Assembly: GCF_001457775.1 (NCBI RefSeq)
Contig: NZ_CYSG01000016.1
Coordinates: forward strand, 1 to 64,000
Length of the DNA stretch: 64,000 bases
Origin: Phaeobacter sp. CECT 5382
GTDB lineage: Bacteria > Pseudomonadota > Alphaproteobacteria > Rhodobacterales > Rhodobacteraceae
Direction of reading: 5' to 3'
Below are positions 33,376 through 41,443 of this stretch, in pieces (within the stretch, counting starts at the first letter, position 1; each line of letters opens with the position of its first letter). The position numbers and the translations under genes were made by a program. The notes below the pieces were generated by a model that was not told where the DNA came from, did not search any database, and saw only the letters and a list, made by a program, of their open reading frames with translations.

Positions 33376-34389
33376 ATGAAAGCTGTTGGATATTTTGAAA
33401 CCGGAAGCATCGAGCGCGCCGATGCATTGGTTGATCTGAACATGGACCGCCCTGCCCCGACGGGGCGTGACCTGCTGGTCAAGGTGCGCGCGGTCTCGGT
33501 GAACCCGGTCGACTACAAAATTCGCCAGTCCCGTCCCCCGGAGACTGATCAACCCGCCGTTCTGGGCTGGGATGCCGTCGGCGAAGTGGTGGAGGTCGGC
33601 AACGACACAAGCCTGTTCAAACCCGGCGATCAGGTCTGGTATGCCGGCGCAATCAATCGCCCCGGTACCAATGCCGAATTCCATCTGGTGGATGAGCGCA
33701 TCGTCGGCAAGGCGCCGAAATCTGTCAGCGATGCGCAGGCAGCAGCCCTGCCGCTGACCACCCTCACCGCCTATGAGATGCTGTTTGACCGCCTGCGTGT
33801 CGCCACGCCCGTTCCCGGAGCCGCAAATGCGGTTGTCATCATCGGCGGCTCGGGGGGCGTCGGCTCAATCGCCATCCAGCTGCTGCGCGCCCTGACAGAC
33901 CTGACGGTGATCGCCACCGCGTCGCGCGAAGAGACAAAAGACTGGGTGAAAACCCTGGGCGCGCATCATGTCATTGATCACAGCAAGCCACTGACCCCAC
34001 AGATCGAATCCCTGGGCCTTGGTGCGCCGGGGTTTGTCTTCTCTACCACCCACACCCACCAATACGTTGAACAGGCAGCAGAATTCATCGCTCCACAGGG
34101 TCGGTTCGGCTTGATAGACGACCCTGAAAGCCTGAACATCATGCCCTTCAAGGTGAAAGCGGTTTCAACACACTGGGAGCTGATGTTCACGCGCCCCCTG
34201 TTTGAAACGCCTGACATGGCGCGTCAGGGCGAGATCCTGAACGAAGCCGCGCAGCTGCTGGATGCGGGCAAGATCTCCTCAACCGCGACCGAAACGCTGG
34301 GTGTGATCAATGCCGACAACCTGAAAAAGGCCCATGCCATTCTGGAAAGCGGCGCCGCCCGTGGCAAGCTCGTCTTAGAAGGTTTCTGA
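33376..34389 (+). CDS. Zinc-binding-type alcohol dehydrogenase / quinone oxidoreductase family
   Basis: 337 residues of the MDR superfamily. The GroES-like N-terminal domain (residues 30-120, VSVNPVDYKIRQ...LGWDAVGEVVEVG) is followed by the NAD(P)-binding loop IIGGSGGVGSIAIQLL at about 155-170. The Cys/His zinc ligands of alcohol dehydrogenases are absent, so it belongs with the quinone-reductase (ZADH) group that reduces enones or quinones with NADPH. With the adjacent HxlR regulator and ABM protein it looks like an electrophile or quinone stress module. A perfect 10-bp hairpin follows the stop. Confidence 0.9.
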   Translation: MKAVGYFETGSIERADALVDLNMDRPAPTGRDLLVKVRAVSVNPVDYKIRQSRPPETDQPAVLGWDAVGEVVEVGNDTSLFKPGDQVWYAGAINRPGTNAEFHLVDERIVGKAPKSVSDAQAAALPLTTLTAYEMLFDRLRVATPVPGAANAVVIIGGSGGVGSIAIQLLRALTDLTVIATASREETKDWVKTLGAHHVIDHSKPLTPQIESLGLGAPGFVFSTTHTHQYVEQAAEFIAPQGRFGLIDDPESLNIMPFKVKAVSTHWELMFTRPLFETPDMARQGEILNEAAQLLDAGKISSTATETLGVINADNLKKAHAILESGAARGKLVLEGF

Positions 34390-34404
34390 AGCGTAATACA
34401 GAAA

Positions 34405-34427
34405 CAGGAGGCCCAACGGGCCTCCTG
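34405..34427 (+). terminator. Hairpin after the MDR oxidoreductase gene
   Basis: CAGGAGGCCC - AAC - GGGCCTCCTG, perfect 10-bp stem, 15 bases after the stop; it lacks a T-run. Confidence 0.6.
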
Positions 34428-34498
34428 CCAAGTGTCTATCTGACACTCTTCAGTTCAATTTTTCCGGGACCCGCGAAGCCGCAGGTCACCCCGCAGCT

Positions 34499-35017
34499 TT
34501 AACCTTGGTCAGGAGCGCTGGAAGAGAAATTCGGGATCGGGTTTTCCGAAGCTTCATTTGGCTCAATGCCGGGCCAGTTGCCCTCGGCCAGATTGATATT
34601 GCCCGGGATATCCTCTTCCCAGAAACCGACAACGTTTTTGGTAATGTTCAAAAACAGCTTGTCATCAACAATGCGCCACAGGTTCGGGTTGCCCGGAACC
34701 TTACCGCCCTTGGAGACGCCATAGGCGCAATGCCCGTCATACTGTGGGGCAAAATGCGCGGGGTTCTCCAGAAACTTTGCGCGGTTCTCTTCGCTGGCGA
34801 AGGCAAATTTCGCCCCGTTGTATTCTGCCGTGATATCCGCACGCCCTGGAACGCCGGCTGGCTGCGCCTCACCCACGGCGACCTGATCCAGGCCACGGTA
34901 GGCGACGACATCATAGCCGGACACTGCATAGCCGGTGTGGTCGACAAATTGCTCACCTGCAAAGGCTGGGAGGCCAAAGCTCAGGGCCGCAAGGGCGGCA
35001 AATGCAAAGCGCTTCAT
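34499..35017 (-). CDS. YHS-domain secreted protein
   Basis: 172 residues from the ATG at 35017, preceded by AGGAGAG. The signal peptide is about 20 residues (ALSFGLPAFA). The YHS-type segment is visible in GYAVSGYDVVAYRG and AKFAFASEENRAKFLENPAHFAPQYDGHCAYGVSKGGKVPGNP, with Cys and Tyr typical of this family of exported proteins. YHS domains occur with metal-handling proteins, but the role of this stand-alone form is unknown. The C-terminus is Pro/Ser-rich and variable. It is divergent from the glutathione transferase gene. Confidence 0.88.
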   Translation of the reverse strand: MKRFAFAALAALSFGLPAFAGEQFVDHTGYAVSGYDVVAYRGLDQVAVGEAQPAGVPGRADITAEYNGAKFAFASEENRAKFLENPAHFAPQYDGHCAYGVSKGGKVPGNPNLWRIVDDKLFLNITKNVVGFWEEDIPGNINLAEGNWPGIEPNEASENPIPNFSSSAPDQG

Positions 35018-35322
35018 GTTGTTCTCTCCTAAGATCAGTCGGGGCGCAGGAATCGGCGCCAAGGAAAACGGCCCTGCGCCCGATGCGCAGTATGCTCTGC
35101 TAGTGACAATATTCGGTAACACTGCGTGGCGAAACAGGTCTCACGTCACTGTGTTTGACCCGGCGTTTTCCGTGATCACGTAAAATTTGAACACGACAGA
35201 CCTTCCAGTCATTGGAATTTTCAGCAAGGCTCCTATCTGAGATATTCCACAGCGGCAGGATCGACATGATCCTTCTTCACTCCGCGATTTGCAAAAGACT
35301 TCTCCAAAGACAGGGCCCTCAC

Positions 35323-36207
35323 ATGAGTGACACAACTTACACCCCGCCAAAGGTCTGGACCTGGGAGCCGGGCAATGGCGGCCAGTTCGCCTCGATCAAT
35401 CGACCCATTGCCGGCGCCACCCACGACAAGGAGCTGCCAGTCGGCAAGCATCCCTTTCAGCTGTATTCACTGGCCACGCCCAATGGCGTTAAGGTCACGG
35501 TCATGCTCGAAGAGCTTCTGGAACTGGGCCATTCCGGCGCGGAATATGACGCCTGGCTGATTAACATCGGCGAAGGCGACCAGTTCGGTTCAGATTTTGT
35601 GGCGATCAATCCCAACTCCAAGATCCCGGCGCTGCACGATCTTAGTGGGGATGCTCCCCAGCGGGTGTTTGAATCCGGCTCGATCCTGGTGCATCTGGCT
35701 GAGAAGTTCGACGCCTTGTTGCCCAAAGAGGGCGCAGCCCGCACCGAGGTGATGAACTGGCTGTTCTGGCAGATGGGCAGCGCACCCTATCTGGGCGGCG
35801 GCTTTGGTCACTTTTACGCCTATGCGCCGGAAAAATGGGAATACCCCATTGATCGCTTCGCCATGGAAGCCAAGCGCCAGCTTGACGTGCTCGACCGGCA
35901 ACTGGCGGACCACACATTCATTGCGGGCGAAGACTACAGCATTGCCGATATTGCGATCTGGCCCTGGTACGGCCAGCTGGTACTGGGCCGACTTTACAGC
36001 GCGGCAGAGTTCCTTGACGTCGAAAGCTACAAAAACGTGATGCGCTGGGCCAAGGCCATCGATGCCCGCCCTGCCGTCAGCCGCGGCCGTATGGTAAACC
36101 GCGCCTTTGGCGAGCTGCACACGCAGCTGCGCGAGCGTCACGATGCCAGTGATTTTGAGACCAAAACACAGGACAAGCTAGAAGCCGCTGAGCCAACAGA
36201 AAGCTAG
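35323..36207 (+). CDS. yghU: Glutathione S-transferase / disulfide-bond oxidoreductase, YghU type
   Basis: 294 residues from ATG 35323; the open frame reaches back to 35212 but the family starts at MSDTTYTPPKVW. YPPKVW-like N-terminus, SINRPIAGATHDKELPVGKHPFQLYSLATPNGVKVTVMLEELLELG and the INPNSKIPAL glutathione-binding loop are YghU hallmarks. A C-terminal helical GST domain follows (LADHTFIAGEDYSIADIAIWPW). YghU and YfcG enzymes bind two glutathiones and reduce disulfides. It is monocistronic with a terminator at 36243-36270. Confidence 0.92.
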   Translation: MSDTTYTPPKVWTWEPGNGGQFASINRPIAGATHDKELPVGKHPFQLYSLATPNGVKVTVMLEELLELGHSGAEYDAWLINIGEGDQFGSDFVAINPNSKIPALHDLSGDAPQRVFESGSILVHLAEKFDALLPKEGAARTEVMNWLFWQMGSAPYLGGGFGHFYAYAPEKWEYPIDRFAMEAKRQLDVLDRQLADHTFIAGEDYSIADIAIWPWYGQLVLGRLYSAAEFLDVESYKNVMRWAKAIDARPAVSRGRMVNRAFGELHTQLRERHDASDFETKTQDKLEAAEPTES

Positions 36208-36242
36208 CACAACGATTGGAAATTTCGGACATGACCCGAAGT

Positions 36243-36270
36243 ATGGCCCTGTGTGTTGACGCAGGGCCAT
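36243..36270 (+). terminator. Terminator of yghU
   Basis: ATGGCCCTGTGT - GTTG - ACGCAGGGCCAT with near-perfect pairing, followed by TTGTGTTT, 35 bases after the yghU stop. Confidence 0.7.
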
Positions 36271-36454
36271 TTGTGTTTGCGCGATGATATCCGCAGAGAC
36301 CCTGCGACAGACAAAATCTGGAATCAGACCTCCGAGATGCGATGCCCCTGGCAAAGCGCGCCACTGCGCCACGCATCGCGTGGCGCCATGCCCAACGGGA
36401 AGAGCCCCTTCAGGGGCGATGACGGGCGGGAGCATTTGGCTGTCGAGAACCACG

Positions 36455-36490
36455 CCCGACAGTACCGATCAACCCGACAGTACCGATCAG
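36455..36490. repeat. 18-base tandem repeat
   Basis: CCCGACAGTACCGATCAA (36455-36472) is repeated directly at 36473-36490 with one change in the last base. It lies between the yghU terminator and the end of the SseB-like gene. Confidence 0.7.
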
Positions 36491-36545
36491 TATGTATGTG
36501 TATCCACCCAGTTACGGCTACGGCCCGCAACCGGCCTCGGCATAC

Positions 36546-37337
36546 CTACTTTAACAGGGGCGGCTTGTCTGGGTCACTTCCCGGAATTTGCGGCTGATAC
36601 AGTTTTGGCTCTTGCGGCTTTGGCAGATCGAACCGCAGGCCTACGCGGGCCAGACTGGCGGCCATCGCATCCGCAGCGGCAAAGAACCCAACGTCCAGCG
36701 CTCCCGCCTCAATCCCGGAAAATGTCAGCGCCTCGCTCACAGCTTTGGCCAGCGCGCCTTCCGCCTCGGGTTTTGCCCCGACAAAACCCAGAAGATGCCC
36801 CTGCCCACCGCCCTGATAGCGCAGCGCCACAAGATAGGCCCCCTCTGCCAGGCCAACTGCTGTCGCAAGCTTGGCATCCAGCGCTGTCAGCAGCACCTCT
36901 GGCAATCCAGCCGGGGGCAACAGCTCTTCGATCGCCGCCTCAACCTGATCCGGCGCATTCTGCAGCGTGTCATGCAGCCAGCTGACGGCCTCTGCGGGCA
37001 ACAGCGCCGACGAAGATGCCACCTCAAGGTTCACCCCTAGGCCAATGCCCTGCCCCGCCAGCATTTCAACGATGCCGCGCCCCGCCAGCCCTGCATAGGG
37101 AACCGCGCGCCCGGCAAACTGTGCCAATCGTTCTTCGCGGTCAAAGACCAGCACGAAACGGCCCTCTGGTGTTTCAAACAGCTCCGGGCTGATCTGATCC
37201 CCTTCCGCTTCGCGGCTAAGCATCAGGAACATTTCGCTATCAGCAAGACGCTCATAGAACCGCAGGCGTGCCGCATCATCGTCCGGCGCGGCCTGCATGG
37301 CTGCATGGGCCTGATCCAAAGGTGTCTGTTCCGTCAT
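36546..37337 (-). CDS. SseB family protein
   Basis: 263 residues starting at 37337, with AGGAG upstream and an ATGA overlap with the preceding gene. The N-terminal SseB domain is visible (residues 1-110: TPLDQAHAAMQAAPDDDAARLRFYERLADSEMFLML...FVLVFDREERLAQFAG). A C-terminal SseB-like domain follows (LTALDAKLATAVGLAEGAYLVAL...). The last residues are Pro/Lys-rich. SseB was named as an enhancer of serine sensitivity in E. coli; its biochemical role is unclear. It is translationally coupled to the uracil-DNA-glycosylase-like gene. Confidence 0.85.
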   Translation of the reverse strand: MTEQTPLDQAHAAMQAAPDDDAARLRFYERLADSEMFLMLSREAEGDQISPELFETPEGRFVLVFDREERLAQFAGRAVPYAGLAGRGIVEMLAGQGIGLGVNLEVASSSALLPAEAVSWLHDTLQNAPDQVEAAIEELLPPAGLPEVLLTALDAKLATAVGLAEGAYLVALRYQGGGQGHLLGFVGAKPEAEGALAKAVSEALTFSGIEAGALDVGFFAAADAMAASLARVGLRFDLPKPQEPKLYQPQIPGSDPDKPPLLK

Positions 37338-37933
37338 TCCATCAACTCCTTTACCCGCCCGCGCAACACCGGCAGCAGCTCGGCTTCGAACCAGGGGTTT
37401 CGTTTCAACCACCCGGTATTGCGCCAAGACGGATGAGGCAAGGGAAAGACACGCGGCGCATGGTCTCGCCAGGCTTGCACCCTTTGGTTAACCGGCATCT
37501 TCCCCCCCAGATGAAACCCGTGGGCATGCCCGCCAACCAGCACGGTCAGTTCGATATTCTTCAGCCCGCGCATCACCCGGTCATGCCAGGTTCTGGCACA
37601 AATCGGTGGCGGTGGCAGATCGGATTTCTTGGCATTGTAGCCAGGAAAGCAAAAAGCCATGGGAACAATTGCCACCCGGTCCTGATCATAGAACTGCTCT
37701 TCTGACAGGCCGAGCCAGTCCCGCAGCCTGTCCCCCGAAGGATCTGTAAAGGGCTTGCCGCTCTTGTGCACCCTCAGACCTGGTGCCTGCCCGGCAATCA
37801 GGATGCGGGCTGAGCTGGAAAACCAGGCCACCGGGCGCGGTTGGTGCCTGGTTTCGGTCGCGGCAAATCGCGCGGCACATAGCTCACACGCCAAAACCTC
37901 CGCGCGCAGTTTTTTGATGTCAGTCTCACTCAT
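37334..37933 (-). CDS. Uracil-DNA glycosylase family protein
   Basis: 199 residues. The UDG fold is visible: ILIAGQAPGLRVHKSGKPFTDPSGDRLRDWLG (active-site region with GQAPG replacing GxDPG-type motif 1), FCFPGY, and the C-terminal HPSWRNTGWLKRNPWF (HPSxR motif 2). An N-terminal CELC pair is present, but the full four-Cys iron-sulfur set of family-4 enzymes is not, so it belongs to the YcdM-like branch with uncertain activity. It presumably acts in base-excision repair. It overlaps the SseB-like gene by ATGA. No LexA-type repeat (GTTC-N7-GTTC) was found upstream. Confidence 0.88.
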   Translation of the reverse strand: MSETDIKKLRAEVLACELCAARFAATETRHQPRPVAWFSSSARILIAGQAPGLRVHKSGKPFTDPSGDRLRDWLGLSEEQFYDQDRVAIVPMAFCFPGYNAKKSDLPPPPICARTWHDRVMRGLKNIELTVLVGGHAHGFHLGGKMPVNQRVQAWRDHAPRVFPLPHPSWRNTGWLKRNPWFEAELLPVLRGRVKELME

Positions 37934-38044
37934 CCGCGTCCTGCTCCCCCTTTCCCGCGCTCAACTGCGAGACCGATATTGTTTCCCCAGTAAATACAAA
38001 TGCTAAGCTTAAGCGAGTTTTGTTTCCGTTTGCACCTGAAGGCG

Positions 38045-38100
38045 GATCCGTTCAAAAGGTTAATGATCCGTTGAAAATTTATGCCATAATTCGACATAAT
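38045..38100 (+). promoter_or_regulatory. Capsule operon promoter with paired direct repeats
   Basis: GATCCGTTCAAAA (38045-38057) and GATCCGTTGAAAA (38065-38077) are direct repeats exactly 20 bases apart, on the same helix face. The second contains TTGAAA, which with CATAAT at 38095-38100 (18-base spacer) makes a promoter. A protein bound to both repeats would cover the -35 region. Confidence 0.5.
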
Positions 38101-38152
38101 AAAGCCCAAATCGAGGCCCATACCCTTAACATTCTTGGGATAATCCTGAGAT

Positions 38153-38269
38153 ATGGCAGACATGGCTTTCTTCAAGAAGCCACACGTAACCAAGAAACCG
38201 TCGCCCCAAGAGCCCATCGTAAAGGGGCCCAAGGGCAAAACAGGCAAAACCGGAACAAGCGATGCTTGA
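38153..38269 (+). CDS. Lys/Pro-rich 38-residue ORF overlapping kpsT
   Basis: 38 codons from ATG 38153 (or 38162), beginning MADMAFFKKPHVTKKPSPQE and continuing with Gly/Lys-rich repeats (GPKGKTGKTGTSDA). An in-frame TGA lies just upstream, so it is self-contained. Its stop codon sits inside the kpsT start (ATGCTTGA, 8-base overlap), so translation of kpsT could depend on it. GGGA/GAG upstream is a weak ribosome site. No family was recognised. It could be a real small basic protein of the capsule operon or a leader that tunes kpsT. Confidence 0.45.
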   Translation: MADMAFFKKPHVTKKPSPQEPIVKGPKGKTGKTGTSDA

Positions 38270-38921
38270 GTTTGAAAACGTCAGCAAGTCCTTTTGGACG
38301 GGGACCCAGCACAAGGTCATTCTTGACCGGGTGTCCTTTCGTGTTGAACTCGGTAAATCCCTAGGCATTCTGGCCCCAAACGGCACCGGCAAGACCACCT
38401 TGATCAATATGATGGCCGGGCTCGAAAAACCGGACGAAGGTGAAATCCGCCGCGGCTGCAAGATTTCCTTTCCGCTGGGGTTCATGGGCGGCGTTGTCAG
38501 CCGCCTTTCTGCCCAGGCCAATTGTCGCTACATCGCGAACCTTTACGGCCTGGACCCCGATTATGTCGAAGCCTACTGCCGCTGGCTCTGTGGTCTGGGC
38601 GAATATTTCGACCAGCCACTGGGCACTTACTCTTCGGGTATGCGGTCGCGTTTCAGCTTCTCTTTGATGCTGGCGCTGGATTTTGACGTCTACTTGATCG
38701 ACGAGGGCATGCCCAGCACAACAGATGTCGAGTTTAATAAGAAAGCCGGTGCGATCTTGCAGGAGCGTCTGCAGACGACAACGATCATCATCGTCTCGCA
38801 TCAGGCCAAGACACTGGAAAAATTTGCCCGTTCCGCAGCAGTCCTGATAGACGGCCAGTTGAACATGTTTGAAACCTTGGAAGAAGCGAAACAGCTCTAT
38901 GACTACCAAACCCAAGGCTAA
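38262..38921 (+). CDS. kpsT: Capsular polysaccharide export ATP-binding protein KpsT
   Basis: 219 residues, ABC ATPase of the polysaccharide-export (ABC-2) group. Walker A APNGTGKTT is near 38-46, the signature is YSSGMRSRFSFSLMLAL (the YSSGM form typical of KpsT/Wzt rather than LSGGQ), Walker B VYLIDEGMPSTTD and the H-loop VSHQAKTL. It powers export of capsule polysaccharide through KpsM. No KpsM permease gene is nearby. It overlaps the 38-codon ORF upstream and kpsE downstream by 23 bases. Confidence 0.94.
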   Translation: MLEFENVSKSFWTGTQHKVILDRVSFRVELGKSLGILAPNGTGKTTLINMMAGLEKPDEGEIRRGCKISFPLGFMGGVVSRLSAQANCRYIANLYGLDPDYVEAYCRWLCGLGEYFDQPLGTYSSGMRSRFSFSLMLALDFDVYLIDEGMPSTTDVEFNKKAGAILQERLQTTTIIIVSHQAKTLEKFARSAAVLIDGQLNMFETLEEAKQLYDYQTQG

Positions 38922-40587
38922 AAAATTCAGAATTCGCCGCAACCCGGCGACCCCCGACAAGGCTTCGGACACGGCCCGCGCCGTGCCTGCGCCTGCGGCC
39001 GATAGCAGTGCCAGCGCGGCCAGTGCCTCGACCTCTCCGCCAGCAGCTGGGCCGCAAAATGGCAGCCCGCAGGCAGACCCCAATGCACCACAGACCGACG
39101 CGCGCACCCCGCTGACAGGACAGGTCAGTTCGGCCCGCGAAACCAAACTTGAAACCGACATCGACGCGATTCGCAAAGAAGGGCTGACCGGGCGCCAGTT
39201 GCGTATGGCCCGACGCGTCGCTCAAAAGAATGGCCTTCCTGCCACCTCTGATTTTGATGCTGTCAGACTGCTTCGCGAAAAGGGTATCGATCCTTTCAAA
39301 CGGGCAAATATGCTGGAATTGGTCGTTCCCCATAACAAGGCCCGTCCCGACGGCATTCCAAAGCCCGGTGACCCGGTTCACTTGCCGCAGACAGTTCCTG
39401 CAGCAAAGACCAACCTGCCATCCACGGAACTTAGCCCGGCCGAACGTCGCAATCGCGAAATCCGCGAAATTCAGCGTGACATCGCCGCTCGGCGGCGGCG
39501 CAAACTGACCTTGTTGCTGGGACGGCTGGCGTTTTTTGTCATGCTTCCCACCATTATCACTGGATATTTTTTCTACGCCGTGGCCACGCCGATGTATGCC
39601 ACCAAGTCAGAATTCCTGGTGCTCAAGGCGGATGGCGCCGGTGCGGTCAGCGGGCTGCTGAGCGGCACCCAGTTTGCCACCAGTCAGGATTCCATCGCCG
39701 TACAGGGCTTTTTGCAATCCAAAGTCGCGATGCTGCGCCTTGACGATGACATTGGTTTCACCTCGCATTTCGCCCAAGGCTGGATCGACCCGATCCAGAG
39801 ACTGGAACCTGATGCGACCAATGAAGAAGCCTATAAAGTCTATTCGCGCAACGTAAAAATTGGCTATGATCCGACCGAAGGCGTCGTCCGCATGGAAGTC
39901 TCCGCAGCTGATCCCGAAGTCTCCGCCGAATTCTCCCGACGCCTGATCTCCTATGCCCAGGAAGAGGTGAACAGCCTTTCGGAGCAAAAGCGGGCCGACC
40001 AGGTTGGCGAAGCCGAAGCTGCTTTGGAGTTGGCCGAGGGAAAACGCCGAACTGCGCAGGAACGCCTGGTGCACCTGCAGCAGAAAGGTATGGTTCTCGA
40101 TCCAGAAGGCGTGATCGTCTCGCTGCGCTCGCAGATCAATACATTCGAGATCCAGCTGCAACAAAAGGAGTTGGAGCTGGCCGCCCTGCTGGACAATGCC
40201 CGCCCCAACCGCGCCAAGGTTGACGGCACCACTGCAGATATCAGCCGCCTGAATGGCGTGATCCAGCGCCTAAACAACCGTATGACAGACGCCTCGGCCG
40301 GCGAAAACTCGCTTGCCAATCATCGGGTGCAAATTCAGATGGCCCAGGCCGATCTAGCGACCCGTGATCTGATGCTGCAATCGGCTTTGCAGCAAGTGGA
40401 ATCCACCCGTATGGAGGCCAACCGGCAGGTACGCTATCTGACCACCGCCGTAGCCCCTGTCGCCAGCGAGGAAGCCACCTATCCGCGCAAGTTCGAAAAT
40501 ACGATTTTGGCATTCTTGATCTTTTCCGGTATCTACCTGATGTGTTCGCTCACAGCCTCCATTCTCCGGGAACAGGTTTCATCGTAA
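38899..40587 (+). CDS. kpsE: Capsule export membrane-periplasmic protein KpsE-like (PCP family)
   Basis: 562 residues from the ATG at 38899. An Ala/Pro/Ser-rich, basic cytoplasmic N-terminus of about 205 residues precedes the first membrane segment (LLGRLAFFVMLPTIITGYFFYAVATPMYATKSEFLVL). A periplasmic coiled-coil domain with Wzz-like features spans about 235-525, and a second membrane segment lies near the C-terminus (NTILAFLIFSGIYLMCSLTASIL). This polysaccharide co-polymerase topology matches KpsE/BexC/CtrB, which span the periplasm during capsule export. The N-terminal extension is longer than in E. coli KpsE (about 380 aa in total). It overlaps kpsT by 23 bases and precedes kdsA by 3. Confidence 0.9.
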   Translation: MTTKPKAKKFRIRRNPATPDKASDTARAVPAPAADSSASAASASTSPPAAGPQNGSPQADPNAPQTDARTPLTGQVSSARETKLETDIDAIRKEGLTGRQLRMARRVAQKNGLPATSDFDAVRLLREKGIDPFKRANMLELVVPHNKARPDGIPKPGDPVHLPQTVPAAKTNLPSTELSPAERRNREIREIQRDIAARRRRKLTLLLGRLAFFVMLPTIITGYFFYAVATPMYATKSEFLVLKADGAGAVSGLLSGTQFATSQDSIAVQGFLQSKVAMLRLDDDIGFTSHFAQGWIDPIQRLEPDATNEEAYKVYSRNVKIGYDPTEGVVRMEVSAADPEVSAEFSRRLISYAQEEVNSLSEQKRADQVGEAEAALELAEGKRRTAQERLVHLQQKGMVLDPEGVIVSLRSQINTFEIQLQQKELELAALLDNARPNRAKVDGTTADISRLNGVIQRLNNRMTDASAGENSLANHRVQIQMAQADLATRDLMLQSALQQVESTRMEANRQVRYLTTAVAPVASEEATYPRKFENTILAFLIFSGIYLMCSLTASILREQVSS

Positions 40588-40590
40588 GTC

Positions 40591-41424
40591 ATGAAAAACA
40601 TCCAAGTCGCCGACCTCAATATCGGCAATGATCGCCCTCTGACCATTCTTGCCGGCCCCTGCCAGCTGGAAAGCGCAGATCACGCCCAAATGATCGCAGG
40701 CACCCTGAAAGAGGCCTGCGACAAGGTCGGGGCGCAGTTTGTATTCAAGGGCTCTTTTGACAAGGCCAACCGCACTTCTATAAATGCCAAACCGGCACTC
40801 GGTCTGGACAAGGGGCTGGCGGTTTTGCAATCCGTAAAGGACAGTATCGGAGTTCCCGTGCTGACCGATATCCATGAAGCCGATCAATGCGACCCAGTCG
40901 CGGCTGTGGTCGACATTATGCAGATCCCCGCCTTTCTGTGCCGCCAGACCTCGCTTCTGCTTGCGGCTGGCCGCACTGGCGCGGTGATCAATGTCAAAAA
41001 AGGACAGTTCCTAGCCCCTTGGGATATGCCAAATGTAGTGGCCAAGATCGAAAGCACCGGCAACGAGCGGATCATGCTCACCGAACGTGGCGTTTCTTTT
41101 GGCTACAACCGCCTGGTTGTCGACATGCAAAGCCTGCCTGAGATGGCCCGCACCGGCTACCCGGTGGTGATGGATGCAACACATGCCGTGGCACAGCCCG
41201 GTGGCCTGGGTGGTGCCTCTGGTGGGCAACGGGAATTTGCACCGGTTCTGGCCCGCGCAGCCGTCGCGACCGGCATCGCTTCGGTCTTTATGGAAACTCA
41301 TGAAGACCCTGACAATGCCCCCTGTGATGGCCCCAACATGATCTATCTAGACCAGATGCCAAAACTGATCGAGACCCTGATGGCTTTTGATACCTTAGCC
41401 AAAGAAAATCCGATTAAGATTTGA
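40591..41424 (+). CDS. kdsA: 3-deoxy-8-phosphooctulonate (Kdo-8-phosphate) synthase
   Basis: 277 residues, full length. [51 protein letters not shown] and [18 protein letters not shown] are diagnostic. The Asn of metal-independent KDO8PS (the ANR region) and the Cys of metal-dependent forms are hard to weigh by eye. It condenses PEP with arabinose-5-phosphate in Kdo synthesis. Kdo is needed for lipid A-core and for the lipid linker of KpsT-exported capsules. It sits 3 bases after kpsE, so a dedicated capsule role is plausible. Confidence 0.96.
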   Translation: MKNIQVADLNIGNDRPLTILAGPCQLESADHAQMIAGTLKEACDKVGAQFVFKGSFDKANRTSINAKPALGLDKGLAVLQSVKDSIGVPVLTDIHEADQCDPVAAVVDIMQIPAFLCRQTSLLLAAGRTGAVINVKKGQFLAPWDMPNVVAKIESTGNERIMLTERGVSFGYNRLVVDMQSLPEMARTGYPVVMDATHAVAQPGGLGGASGGQREFAPVLARAAVATGIASVFMETHEDPDNAPCDGPNMIYLDQMPKLIETLMAFDTLAKENPIKI

Positions 41425-41443
41425 GCCCCAAGGAATTCTTACA

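Larger units (their letters stand above)
36208..36545. other. Intergenic region rich in hairpins and a tandem repeat
   Basis: No gene was found in these 338 bases. They hold the yghU terminator (36243-36270), a perfect 9-bp hairpin GCGCCACGC-ATC-GCGTGGCGC (36366-36386), a smaller GCCCCT/AGGGGC hairpin near 36405, and an 18-base tandem repeat (36455-36490). Confidence 0.6.

Noticed and set aside
37934-38040. LexA box upstream of the uracil-DNA-glycosylase-like gene
   Set aside because: No GTTC-N7-GTTC or GAAC-N7-GAAC was found.
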